A stretch of 64,000 nt of DNA from Massilia sp. PAMC28688 (GTDB lineage Bacteria; Pseudomonadota; Gammaproteobacteria; Burkholderiales; Burkholderiaceae_D): positions 1,612,001 to 1,676,000 of the forward strand of contig NZ_CP080378.1 of NCBI RefSeq assembly GCF_019443445.1, given 5' to 3'. Each line of letters begins with the position of its first letter. The stretch's first letter is position 1. The notes beneath the pieces were generated by a model that saw only the letters and a list, made by a program, of their open reading frames with translations, searched no databases and had not been told where the DNA came from. Position numbers and translations under genes: made by a program. Positions 53,187 to 61,477 of the stretch are shown one piece after another.

Positions 53187-53704
53187 CGGGCCGCTTCGGC
53201 TGTGGCCTGGCGCAGCGTCAGCGTGGCATCCACCTGGCCGAGGGGCGTACCTGCCGTCACGGCCAGGTCCTGCACTTCGATCCGGTGGTCGCGCCGCTGG
53301 GCGTCGAGCCAGCTGTACAAACCGGCAAACGGCACGTTGGTGAACTGCAGCTTGGCATAGTCGCCCGTCATGGCCAGCGAGGTGGGCGACAGCGAGCGCG
53401 CCGCCAGACTGGCACTGAGTGCTTCCTTGGTCATGGGCGTGACCTGGGGCGGCGCCTGGCGCGCCAGGTCACCGGCCTCGCGCGCCAGCGCTTCCACGCG
53501 CGCGGCCTGCTCGCGCATCTCGGGCAGCTTCTTGTTCAGCGTGGCGATGCCCGTGACGGCCGGGTCGATCAACAGCATGTAGACCAGGGCGCCGGCCACC
53601 GTGGCCCCGCCCACGGTCAGATAAGTACGTTCTTTTTCGGTGCGGGCCAGCCAGTACAGGGCAGCGCGTTCACGCACATTGGCAATTGCAGTGACGGGAT
53701 TCAT
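53183..53704 (-). CDS. gspM: Type II secretion protein GspM
   Basis: 173 residues. Short cytoplasmic N-terminus with ALYWLARTEKERTYL, one membrane helix (VGGATVAGALVYMLLIDPAV), a coiled coil (about 58-85: LNKKLPEMREQAARVEALAREAGDLARQ) and a small ferredoxin-like periplasmic domain ending LTLRQATAEAAR. It pairs with GspL in the inner-membrane platform. ATGA overlaps with gspL upstream and gspN downstream. Confidence 0.93.
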   Translation of the reverse strand: MNPVTAIANVRERAALYWLARTEKERTYLTVGGATVAGALVYMLLIDPAVTGIATLNKKLPEMREQAARVEALAREAGDLARQAPPQVTPMTKEALSASLAARSLSPTSLAMTGDYAKLQFTNVPFAGLYSWLDAQRRDHRIEVQDLAVTAGTPLGQVDATLTLRQATAEAAR

Positions 53705-54915
53705 TTGCTCTCTCCTGCGCTGCGCACGATCCAGACGCCGCCGCCGGTGTCGTCCAGGGTCAGCTTGCGGGTGGCAAGCGAGGTTTTCAACAGGCCCGCT
53801 GCAGCAGGGTCCAGCGTCTCGGGCTTGACCTTGACGGTCAGGGCGCGGTCGCGAAAGCCCAGCGAGGCCAGTTCCACAGGCCGCGGCAGCGCGCGCGCGG
53901 CCTCGCCAAAGGCGGCCGCCAGGTACTGGAATTCGCTTGACGTGATCTGGCCCATGCCGGACTTGGCACGGTCGATATTCTGGCGCATCTGCTCAACCGG
54001 AAAAGCGCTGACCACGGCCGTGGGATACACGGCCGTGAAGGTCTTCTTGATATTGGCGTTGATGGCGTCGGCCTCGCGCTTGAGGCGCATGTGCTGCACG
54101 TTCAGGCCCACCAGGTTGACGATCACGGCCAGCAGCGCCAGGCGCAGCGGCCAGCGCCATTTTTTCCAGTCGCGGGCGGGGGCGCCGGCCGAACCAAGTC
54201 CGGGGACCAGGTCCAGCGTGGAGCTCCTGGCGCCGGCAATCCAGTGCGCCCAATTTTCCGCTTCCAGCGATATGCCGGGACCCGCTTCGGCCACCAGCGC
54301 CTGGTATTCGCCGAGCCGCTCGGCATCCACGTACAGGTGCAATGGCGCCTCGCCCGCCAGCGCGCGCGCCGTCTGCAGGGCGACCGCGGGTGAGCCTTCC
54401 AGCGCCAGCCCCATGCCGTGGTATACGCCATGACGCAGGGTGATGCCGTCGCTGTCGATGACGCACGAGACATTGCCGGGCACGATGGGCAGGCACAGTT
54501 GCGCCGGCACGGCCGACACTGTGCGCGCACCCTGCGCCAGCAGCGACTTGACCAGTTGTTCGAGCCACTCGCGGCGGGCCACGGCGACGGTGCGGGTGCC
54601 GTCGTCCACCAGGGCCGGGGCGGCCACCAGCACGCAGTCTTCCGGGTCACCCAGAATCTGCTCTTCGACCAGGTTGGGCAGCGCGGCCTTGAGGCGCGCC
54701 GGTGACAGCGGCGGCGCTTTCACATCCAGCAGCGATACGTCGGCAGCGGCCAGGATCAGTACCACGTGGCGGCTGGCGGCAATGGCGTCGCCCATGCCGC
54801 GCAAGGCGCCCTCACCCTGCTGTACCAGCGAACCACCGTCGGCCACGAGGGCAAAGCGCGCCAGGGCGCCTTCGCTGTCGGCGCGGGCTGGCAGGCGGAT
54901 AAATAAAGTAGTCAA
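53701..54915 (-). CDS. gspL: Type II secretion protein GspL (TTG start)
   Basis: 404 residues. The start was placed at TTG 54915 (then TTLFIRLPARADS), because GspL proteins open with a similar STLYIRLP sequence and because an upstream GTG would run back into gspK. The cytoplasmic actin-like domain (about 1-235) binds GspE. One membrane helix (WPLRLALLAVIVNLVGLNVQHMRL, about 250) is followed by a periplasmic ferredoxin-like domain that pairs with GspM. It couples the ATPase GspE to the membrane platform. Confidence 0.93.
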   Translation of the reverse strand: MTTLFIRLPARADSEGALARFALVADGGSLVQQGEGALRGMGDAIAASRHVVLILAAADVSLLDVKAPPLSPARLKAALPNLVEEQILGDPEDCVLVAAPALVDDGTRTVAVARREWLEQLVKSLLAQGARTVSAVPAQLCLPIVPGNVSCVIDSDGITLRHGVYHGMGLALEGSPAVALQTARALAGEAPLHLYVDAERLGEYQALVAEAGPGISLEAENWAHWIAGARSSTLDLVPGLGSAGAPARDWKKWRWPLRLALLAVIVNLVGLNVQHMRLKREADAINANIKKTFTAVYPTAVVSAFPVEQMRQNIDRAKSGMGQITSSEFQYLAAAFGEAARALPRPVELASLGFRDRALTVKVKPETLDPAAAGLLKTSLATRKLTLDDTGGGVWIVRSAGESK

Positions 54916-54932
54916 ACAGTCTCGCTTTCGTT

Positions 54933-56006
54933 CTAGTTTTGCCTTACCCACACCGTGTAGGCCTTCTGGGCCATGCCCGGCGCAGCCATCGCCGGACGCT
55001 GCACCAGGGCCTCGGAGTCCAGCGCCGCGCGGTCAAGCCGCACCCGCGCCTGCACCAGGAACCACTCGCTGGTGATCGAATACACATGCTGCGCCGGATG
55101 CCGCTCGCGCGGGACGCCATGCAGCTGGCTCAAAAAATCAGCCTCAAAATTCCAGTCGGCGCGCTTGCGCTGCGCCACCAGCGCCTGCCCCTGCGCCAGC
55201 GAAAAGCCCGGGATCAGGGCCGAGATCACCTCCGCGCTGGCCGTGTTCACGTTGACGCGGGTCTGCCCCACGGGCTGGCCATTGACCATCGACGGCAGCA
55301 CGATCACGTACTCGCGCAGCTTGTTGATGATTTCCGGCGTATAGCCAGGGATGATCAACAGGTCCTCGAGCTGCGTGAGCGCCATCGGCGCCGTGGTGCG
55401 AATCTGCCCCTGCGACACCGGTTGCTGCTGTTGCTGTTGCTGCTGTTGCTGCGGCGGCTGGCCTTCGCCCGGAATCGGCGGCATGGCTTCGCCCCCGCCC
55501 AGCGGTTTGGGGGGCAGGGGCGAACCCAGTGCCACCGCATCGGCCGTCTTCTTGGCCAGCGCCGGATCGATCTGCAGGTTGACCAGCAAACGCTTGTAAA
55601 TCTCCAGGTGCAGAGGATCGACCTGCGGCCCCAGCGCCAAATTTGTTAGATTGTAACGCGAGGTGGCGTCCACAATCCGTCCCGACAGCGTCGCATCGAA
55701 AGTTTCTCCTTCCACGCGCTCGCGGTCAACAAATTGATCGAGCCGCGTTTCGGCCAGCGGCGTGTTCCATACGTCGTGCAGCGAGGTCTTGCTGGCCTTG
55801 TTGAAGCGCACCAGCGCGAACTTGGACCAGTCGATACCGCCGCGCAGCATCCACTTGGTCTGCAGGTGCAGGCGCTGGTTTTCCATTGACCGCACCTGGA
55901 CCTGCTGGGTCCAGAACAGGCTGGCCACGATCGTCACGGCCAGGGTGGTCAACAGGAGTGCCGTAATGACGGCCACGCCGCGCTGGCGGACAGGCAAAGT
56001 GTTCAT
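54933..56006 (-). CDS. gspK: Type II secretion minor pseudopilin GspK
   Basis: 357 residues. Starts at MNTLPVRQRG (ATGA overlap with the gspJ stop); in-frame residues upstream lie inside gspJ and are not used. Prepilin-like N-terminus RGVAVITALLLTTLAVTIVASLFW, cut after Gly. Large alpha-domain with HhH-like LTQLEDLLIIPGYTPEIINKLREYVIVLP and VNVNTASAEVISALIPGFS. It caps the pseudopilus tip with GspI and GspJ. A ten-Gln run lies in a Pro/Gly-rich insert (about 180-205), with alternating CAA and CAG codons at 55422-55451. Confidence 0.93.
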   Translation of the reverse strand: MNTLPVRQRGVAVITALLLTTLAVTIVASLFWTQQVQVRSMENQRLHLQTKWMLRGGIDWSKFALVRFNKASKTSLHDVWNTPLAETRLDQFVDRERVEGETFDATLSGRIVDATSRYNLTNLALGPQVDPLHLEIYKRLLVNLQIDPALAKKTADAVALGSPLPPKPLGGGEAMPPIPGEGQPPQQQQQQQQQQPVSQGQIRTTAPMALTQLEDLLIIPGYTPEIINKLREYVIVLPSMVNGQPVGQTRVNVNTASAEVISALIPGFSLAQGQALVAQRKRADWNFEADFLSQLHGVPRERHPAQHVYSITSEWFLVQARVRLDRAALDSEALVQRPAMAAPGMAQKAYTVWVRQN

Positions 56007-56644
56007 CGTGGCGTGAGCAGGAAGGATTTGATCAGCGCGGCCGGCACGTCCTTGATCTGCAGGGCGATCTGCAAGCCCTCCGGCGTGGTGATGACCTGGG
56101 AGGCCTGCGGCGAATTGGGATCGACGGCCATGACCATGGCCGGCGCGCCCCAGGCGTTGTTTTGCCAGGTCTGCACCGTCATGCCCAGCACGCCGGACTG
56201 CAGTGCCACCGGGGGCGTGGTGTCGGTGCCGCTGGTGGCGGCCTTCCACATAGCGTCGAGCTGCATCAGGTCGCGCGTGGCTACCGATTCGCGCCGCTGC
56301 AGCACGCCGTCGGCCACGCGGTAGGCAATCACCTGCACCCGGGCCGGTTCATTCTCGTGATAGACATTGCGCACCATGATCAGGCTGTCGTTGGCGGCCA
56401 GCAGATTGGGGCGGCTCTGGATGGTGGCGGTGTCGGTGAGGTGTTCGGCGTCGCTCTGCATCTGGGCAAAGGCCAGCTGCATGCCGCGCGTGGCTTCAAT
56501 CTGGCTGGTGAGTGTGATGCGCGCCCGCACCACGCCATCGAGGCCGCGCCAGCCCAGCACCGCCACAATGGCCAGGATGCTGATGGCAACGAGCAGCTCC
56601 ACCAGCGTGAAGCCGTGGCTGCGCCAATGCGCGTACGCCAGCAT
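56003..56644 (-). CDS. gspJ: Type II secretion minor pseudopilin GspJ
   Basis: 213 residues. ATG overlaps the gspI TGA by one base. Prepilin signature SHGFTLVELLVAISILAIVAVLGWRGLDGVV: cleavage by the prepilin peptidase falls after Gly, with Phe+1 and Glu+5 as usual. RARITLTSQIEATRGMQLAFAQMQSDAEHL and GVLGMTVQTWQNNAWGAP belong to the beta-rich periplasmic domain. It joins GspI and GspK at the pseudopilus tip. Confidence 0.93.
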   Translation of the reverse strand: MLAYAHWRSHGFTLVELLVAISILAIVAVLGWRGLDGVVRARITLTSQIEATRGMQLAFAQMQSDAEHLTDTATIQSRPNLLAANDSLIMVRNVYHENEPARVQVIAYRVADGVLQRRESVATRDLMQLDAMWKAATSGTDTTPPVALQSGVLGMTVQTWQNNAWGAPAMVMAVDPNSPQASQVITTPEGLQIALQIKDVPAALIKSFLLTPR

Positions 56645-57027
56645 CACTGCAGCACCAGCTGCGCGAGCTTGATGATGCGGCGGTCCATGGCGCCGTCGTC
56701 ATACACGCTGACTTCCACCCGGCGGAAAGCAGGGTTGGGGGTGGCCAGCACTTCTTCCTGGCACACCAGTTTCAGTTCGCCCTGCGGGCACTCGAACGTA
56801 CGCTTGCCCACGGGAGGAAACTGGTTTTCAAGCCGGATCTGCACCAGCCGGTTTTCGGCCGCCCAGGTGGCCATCATGGCCGCGCGCAGGCCGGCGCTGT
56901 TGGCCGACAGGCTGCCCACCGCGCGCATGGATGCGCCCAGCGCGGTGCCGACGATGACCAGCGCCACCAGCACTTCGAGCAGGGTAAAACCGCGGGACCG
57001 GCGTGGAGTAGGCATCATCTCGCTCAT
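56644..57027 (-). CDS. gspI: Type II secretion minor pseudopilin GspI
   Basis: 127 residues; starts with ATG overlapping the gspH stop. Prepilin signature SRGFTLLEVLVALVIVGTALGASMRAVGSL with Glu+5. The ENRLVQIRLENQFPPVG and FECPQGELKLVCQEEVLATPNPAFRRVEVSVYD regions match the T2SSI domain, including a likely disulfide pair of cysteines. It initiates the tip complex with GspJ and GspK. Confidence 0.94.
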   Translation of the reverse strand: MSEMMPTPRRSRGFTLLEVLVALVIVGTALGASMRAVGSLSANSAGLRAAMMATWAAENRLVQIRLENQFPPVGKRTFECPQGELKLVCQEEVLATPNPAFRRVEVSVYDDGAMDRRIIKLAQLVLQ

Positions 57028-57518
57028 TCAACGACAAAGTGGCCGATGCCGTCGGCGCGCACGGCAACGCTGTCGTCGCCAATGGCCAGCGTCAGCACGA
57101 AGGGCTTGTCTACCGGCTCGCGGCCGAACGTGATGCGCATGGGCGTGCCGCTGCCGGCCGAAGGTGGATCGATCATCAGTTTCATGGGCCCGCCCTTGAA
57201 CTCGCGCTCGCGCAGCAGCTCTTCCTTGGTGACCGGCTCCCAGCCCGACTCGTTGCGCACCAAGAAACGATAGCGTTCGGAGTCGGCCTCAAAGGCGACC
57301 AGCTTGTTGCGGACAATCGCTTCATCACGCGCCAGCTGCAGGAGCAGTGCGATGCGGCTGGCCTCATTTTGCAGCCGCTGGCGCGGGCTTGGCAGCGCGT
57401 TGAAGGAAACCATGCCGAGCGTGATCCCGATGATGACCAGGACGACCATCACCTCAACCAGCGTGAAGCCGCGCATGGCGCGGCCGTTCGCCTTGCGGCC
57501 CTGCAGGCTTCCAGTCAA
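57024..57518 (-). CDS. gspH: Type II secretion pseudopilin GspH (TTG start)
   Basis: 164 residues. Start placed at TTG 57518, which has GAGGAG five nt upstream and follows the gspG stop by 10 bp; longer in-frame alternatives lie inside gspG. The prepilin signature is MRGFTLVEVMVVLVIIGITLGMVSF with Glu+5. RLQNEASRIALLLQLARDEAIVRNKLVAFEADSERYRFLV matches the GspH domain. It bridges the major pseudopilus (GspG) and the tip complex. Confidence 0.92.
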   Translation of the reverse strand: MTGSLQGRKANGRAMRGFTLVEVMVVLVIIGITLGMVSFNALPSPRQRLQNEASRIALLLQLARDEAIVRNKLVAFEADSERYRFLVRNESGWEPVTKEELLREREFKGGPMKLMIDPPSAGSGTPMRITFGREPVDKPFVLTLAIGDDSVAVRADGIGHFVVE

Positions 57519-57528
57519 ACGAGACTCC

Positions 57529-57978
57529 TCAGATGTCCCAGTTGCCGATGTCGGCATCATCGCCGGTGCCGCCCGGCTGGCCGTCGGCGCCCAGCGAGAA
57601 CACGTCGACTTCACCCTTTACGCCAGGATGCATGTACTGGTACGGGTTGCCCCATGGGTCGTTGCGCAGCTTGTCCATGTAGCCGCCGCTCTTCCAGCCG
57701 CGCGCTTCGGGGCCGGAGGTGGGCTTTTCGACCAGGGCTTTCAGGCCTTGTTCGGTGCTGGGGAAGCGCTGGTTATCAAGCTTGTACAGGTTCAGTGCGG
57801 TCATGGTGGAGCTGATGTCGCTCTTGGCCGCGGTAATGCGCGCTTCGACCGTGCGGCCGAGCAGCTTGGGCACGACCAGCGCGCCCAGAACACCAATGAT
57901 CACCACCACCACCATGATTTCGACAAGGGTGAAACCGCGCTGGGCGCGGCCGGTGCGGCGATTGAAGACTTTTTGCAT
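57529..57978 (-). CDS. gspG: Type II secretion major pseudopilin GspG
   Basis: 149 residues; first gene of the gsp operon. Short leader MQKVFNRRTGRAQRG, then FTLVEIMVVVVIIGVLGALVVPKLLG with Glu+5. The C-terminus has the calcium-site and Pro/Gly-rich motifs RFPSTEQGLKALVEKP, NDPWGNPYQYMHPG, FSLGADGQPGGTGDDADIGNW. Major subunit of the piston-like pseudopilus. About 280 bp of upstream DNA (57979-58264), shared with the divergent YciI gene, must hold the operon promoter; TATATAC near 58010-58025 on the minus strand is a possible -10. Confidence 0.97.
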   Translation of the reverse strand: MQKVFNRRTGRAQRGFTLVEIMVVVVIIGVLGALVVPKLLGRTVEARITAAKSDISSTMTALNLYKLDNQRFPSTEQGLKALVEKPTSGPEARGWKSGGYMDKLRNDPWGNPYQYMHPGVKGEVDVFSLGADGQPGGTGDDADIGNWDI

Positions 57979-58264
57979 AGTTTCTCAGTCGGTCGAAAAA
58001 GAGGGTTGACGAAGTATATAGGTGGAGCGGGCCAGCCTATGAAAAATCCATTGTAAGCCAATTGTAAGGCCATGCGGATTCTGCGCGCGAAGGTTGTCGA
58101 GTGGACCAGCATGCGACGGCACCATCCGGAATGTGCTCAAAATATTATATGTGGCGGAATGCTAACACCTATCCTTGCCAAAGTCTGCCTGACAAGGCCG
58201 ATCGGCTTCTATTTGATCGGCAGTTCCGGCATGATTTGCATTGTTATCAACTCTTCATGCCACC

Positions 58265-58555
58265 ATGTTCCTCATCCTGCTTAACTATAAAAAGCCCTTG
58301 TCCGAAGTCGACCGCTTCGTCGCCGAACACCGTGAGTTTTTGGCAGAACAGTACGCCGCCGGCGTTTTCAAGCTATCCGGCCGCAGGGAACCGAGAACGG
58401 GCGGTGTCATTCTCGCCCGTGCTGCCAGCTTGCCCGAGATCGAAGCCGTCATCAGCCGCGACCCCTTCCATCGCGAGCAGATTGCCGACTACGAGATCGT
58501 CGAATTTTGCCCCACCATGAGCAGCGCCGATCTCGCGCACCTGACCGAAGCGTGA
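58265..58555 (+). CDS. YciI-family (YCII-related) protein
   Basis: 96 residues. Start at MFLILLNYKKPLSEVDRFVAEHREFLAEQYAAG, which gives the whole fold. The YCII domain, a ferredoxin-like barrel, fills the protein; the conserved His in HREFL and Asp in RDPFHREQIADYEIVEF match the expected active-site region. RTGGVILARAASLPEIEAVISRDPF is typical. Members have unknown or weak hydrolase/dehydrochlorinase-like activity. It is divergent from gspG and ends 2 bp before the convergent amidohydrolase stop. Confidence 0.9.
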   Translation: MFLILLNYKKPLSEVDRFVAEHREFLAEQYAAGVFKLSGRREPRTGGVILARAASLPEIEAVISRDPFHREQIADYEIVEFCPTMSSADLAHLTEA

Positions 58556-58557
58556 GC

Positions 58558-60639
58558 CTAGTGGTGATGGCCGCCCGCTGATCCAGACGAGGCGGGCGAC
58601 GGCGCCAGTGCCCTCAATTGCGGCGCATTCTCCACAAACGGCACGATGCCGAGCTCCGTGTGGATCTCGTGCGGGTAGAGCAGCTGCCCGCGCGTGATGA
58701 CTGCAGCTACCTTGCGGATGTCCGCGATGTTTTTGGTCGGCTCGCCATCGATCAGCAGCAGGTCGGCCAGCTGGCCCGGCACCACGGCGCCACGCTCGCC
58801 GCTGGTGCGGGTGTACTTGGCGCCATTTTTGGTGGCGACCTGGATTGCCTGCGCGGGCGTCAGACCTGCCTGCACCAGCAGTTCAAGCTCGCCCTGCAGC
58901 GTGAATCCCGCCATTTCATCGGTCCCCGCCACGATCGGCACGCCAGCCTTGTACAGCAGACCGACGAAATCAACCATCTTCGCGTACGACTTTTCATAGC
59001 GCTTGAGCGCGGCGTCGTCGGCGATCTTCATGGTGCCCAGGAACAGGCCGCGCTTGATATCGGGCGGCATATGGTCGGCCACGGCGGCAAAAGGCGTATT
59101 CAGCTCGCCATCTTTTTGCTTGAGGAAGGCAAAGGTAGCCAGGGTGGGATCGATGACAGTTCCTTTCATCTTAAGCCTCGAAATGAAATTTTTCACCACC
59201 GGCGAGGTGAAGTCCAACGTGCCCGTTTTTTCGGAGGGCAGGATGAAGCGATCCAGGCTGCGCGTTTCGGTCTGCGGCGTGGCCAAAAAGTTGAGCATGA
59301 CCTGGTTGATGTGATTGAGTTCATCAAAGCCCGCGTCCAGCGCCTCGTGCGCGCGCAAGCCAACCGGCACGTGGCCGGACACATGCAGCCCGCGCTGGTG
59401 GGCGTAGGCGACCGTCTGCTTCAGGATCTCCTTGGGGAAGGAATTGTAGATCTTGAGCTGCGGGTAGCCGTGGCCCGCATACCAGTCGATGGCCTTTTTG
59501 GCCGCGTCCAGGTCACTGACCACAAAGCCGTTATTGGCCGAGTACTTGCTTTTCCCTTCCAGGAAACCGGCCGGCACCACGCGCGGCGACAGCAAGCGTC
59601 CACTGGCCGCTTCATCGAGCATTTCCTGCAGCGAGGCGTTGTCGTTGCCCATGTCGCGCACGGTGGTCACGCCCGCCGCCAGGTGCAGGCCGCCATCCCA
59701 GCGGCCCACGTGGCCGTGCATGTCGAATAGCCCTGGCAGCATGACGCGCCCGCCGGCGTCGATCTCGGCATCGGCGCCCGCGCCGTGCGAGCCGGCCGGC
59801 ACCACTGCCGTGATGCGGCCGCGCAGAACATACACGTCGGACGGCGCCCCAAGCGTCGCCTTGTCGCTGTTAAATACGCGCGCGTTGCGTACTACGGTCA
59901 GCCCGGGCATGGGATGCTGCAGGCGGCTGGCCAGGTCGGCCAGCATGGCCGCTTCCGCCTTTTTCTGGCGCTCGGTCAAAACCGGGGCGACATCCTTCCA
60001 CCCTGCTTCCGTCATGGCGCGGTAGCCGGGAACGATGCGTGCAAACAGCCGCGGCGAGGCGCCAGTGGTGGCCCAGTAAAAGGTGGGTGACAGGCCAACG
60101 CCGGTCGCCGCCAGCAGCTGGACGGTCTGCTTGTGCTCACCATTGGACACTTCCACCTGGTCCAGCACACGCATGCTCAAGGCACCGGAGGGCAGCAGTG
60201 GCATCTTCGTGCCCGGCCTGTTGGCCAGTGCGGTAATGGCGTATGAATCGAGGGCGGACGAGGAATTGAGCGGCAGGTACATGGCCGCGCCGGACACCGG
60301 CATCGATCCTTGCTCCGTGGTCGAACGCCAGGTGGCAACGCCATCCTTGCGCTCGAACGTATCGTCCACCACCGCGCCGAATGTGGAGTTGCCCTTGACC
60401 GAGTAGTGCAGCACACTGCCGTCGGGCGCCATGCGCAGGCGCTCGGTCAGTTCCGGCCCGCGCCCGTTGTCCTTGAAGATGTAGCGCACGGTGGTCACGC
60501 CATCGTCGCCCGTCTCCACCACCTGCTCCCCGGCGCGGGTGCCGTTGGCCAGGTGGATGTCGTAGCGCAGCGTGGTGGGCGCTGCGTTTGCGCCAAAGGA
60601 GAGCGCCAGCAGCAGCGCCAGTGCGGCATTGTTCTTCAT
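58558..60639 (-). CDS. Secreted amidohydrolase-family protein with N-terminal domain
   Basis: 693 residues. Signal peptide MKNNAALALLLALSFGANA. An N-terminal beta-rich domain of about 220 residues (YDIHLANGTRAGEQVVETGDDGVTTVRYIFKDNGRGPELTERLRM) precedes the TIM-barrel amidohydrolase. Metal ligands: MLPGLFDMHGHVGRW (HxH), HQRGLHVSGHVPVGL and VGTDEMAGF. Members of this periplasmic imidazolonepropionase/prolidase-like group hydrolyse peptides or amides; the substrate is unknown. The tail ends GGHHH, three terminal His that may add metal binding. It is not obviously in an operon with moeB (70-bp gap). Confidence 0.88.
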   Translation of the reverse strand: MKNNAALALLLALSFGANAAPTTLRYDIHLANGTRAGEQVVETGDDGVTTVRYIFKDNGRGPELTERLRMAPDGSVLHYSVKGNSTFGAVVDDTFERKDGVATWRSTTEQGSMPVSGAAMYLPLNSSSALDSYAITALANRPGTKMPLLPSGALSMRVLDQVEVSNGEHKQTVQLLAATGVGLSPTFYWATTGASPRLFARIVPGYRAMTEAGWKDVAPVLTERQKKAEAAMLADLASRLQHPMPGLTVVRNARVFNSDKATLGAPSDVYVLRGRITAVVPAGSHGAGADAEIDAGGRVMLPGLFDMHGHVGRWDGGLHLAAGVTTVRDMGNDNASLQEMLDEAASGRLLSPRVVPAGFLEGKSKYSANNGFVVSDLDAAKKAIDWYAGHGYPQLKIYNSFPKEILKQTVAYAHQRGLHVSGHVPVGLRAHEALDAGFDELNHINQVMLNFLATPQTETRSLDRFILPSEKTGTLDFTSPVVKNFISRLKMKGTVIDPTLATFAFLKQKDGELNTPFAAVADHMPPDIKRGLFLGTMKIADDAALKRYEKSYAKMVDFVGLLYKAGVPIVAGTDEMAGFTLQGELELLVQAGLTPAQAIQVATKNGAKYTRTSGERGAVVPGQLADLLLIDGEPTKNIADIRKVAAVITRGQLLYPHEIHTELGIVPFVENAPQLRALAPSPASSGSAGGHHH

Positions 60640-60709
60640 TCAAAACTCCGGGACAGGTTCGCCAAATGGCAGTGCGGCTATCTTAGCGGACGACTGAATC
60701 GCCGCGCCA

Positions 60710-61465
60710 TCAAATGCCACTGGCAGCGCACACCGCGCAGCTGTCATTGCGCGCCACGCCAATGCTGGTCCACTCCATGGCGCGTCCGTCGAGCAGCAGC
60801 AGGCGGCCGGCCAGCGGGGTGCCAACGGCCATGATGATCTTGAGCGCCTCGGCCGCCTGCATGGCGCCGATCACGCCGACCAGGGGCGCGAACACGCCCA
60901 TGGTGCTGCAGGCGGCATCCTGGAATGACTGGTCGTCCGGGAACAGGCAGTTGTAGCAGGGCGCACCGGGCAGGCGCGGATCGAACACGCTGATCTGGCC
61001 ATCGAAGCGGATCGCGGCGCCCGACACCAGCGGCACGCCGGCCGCCACGCAGGCGCGGTTGACAGCGTGGCGCGTGGCGAAATTGTCGCAGCAGTCCAGC
61101 ACCACCGTGGCTTCGGCCACCAGCTGCGCCAGGCGCTCGCCCGCCACCCGCTCGCGCAGTGCAAGCACCTCGATGTCCGGATTGATTTGCAGGAGTGCCT
61201 CGCGCCCCGACTCCACCTTGGGCTGGCCCACGCGCGCGCTGGTATGCATGATCTGGCGCTGCAGATTGGTGAGGTCAACCTCGTCATCGTCGACCAGCAC
61301 AATGCGCCCCACGCCGGCCGACGCCAGGTACATGGCGGCCGGGGACCCCAGCCCGCCGGCGCCGATGATGAGCGCACTGGCGGCAAGCAGGCGCTCCTGC
61401 CCTTCGATGCCGATCTCGTCGAGCAGGATATGGCGCGAGTAGCGCAGCAGCTGCGCGTCGTTCAC
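60710..61465 (-). CDS. moeB: MoeB/ThiF-family adenylyltransferase
   Basis: 251 residues. Adenylates the C-terminal Gly of a small sulfur-carrier protein (MoaD or ThiS). Opens MNDAQLLRYSRHILLDEIGIEGQERLLAASALIIGAGGLGSPAAMYLASAGVG (Rossmann GxGGLG). VDDDEVDLTNLQRQIMH with the conserved Asn-Leu-Gln-Arg-Gln, VLDCCDNFATRHAVNRAC with the thiolation-site Cys region, and zinc motifs CYNC and CAVC are present. MoeB fits best, but ThiF cannot be excluded because no moaD or thiS is adjacent. 12 bp past the S41 gene. Confidence 0.92.
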   Translation of the reverse strand: MNDAQLLRYSRHILLDEIGIEGQERLLAASALIIGAGGLGSPAAMYLASAGVGRIVLVDDDEVDLTNLQRQIMHTSARVGQPKVESGREALLQINPDIEVLALRERVAGERLAQLVAEATVVLDCCDNFATRHAVNRACVAAGVPLVSGAAIRFDGQISVFDPRLPGAPCYNCLFPDDQSFQDAACSTMGVFAPLVGVIGAMQAAEALKIIMAVGTPLAGRLLLLDGRAMEWTSIGVARNDSCAVCAASGI

Positions 61466-61477
61466 GAAGCGGCCACT

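Noticed and set aside
58618..59730. 370-codon open frame on the plus strand
   Set aside because: Antisense of the amidohydrolase, which has signal peptide and metal ligands; the plus frame has none.
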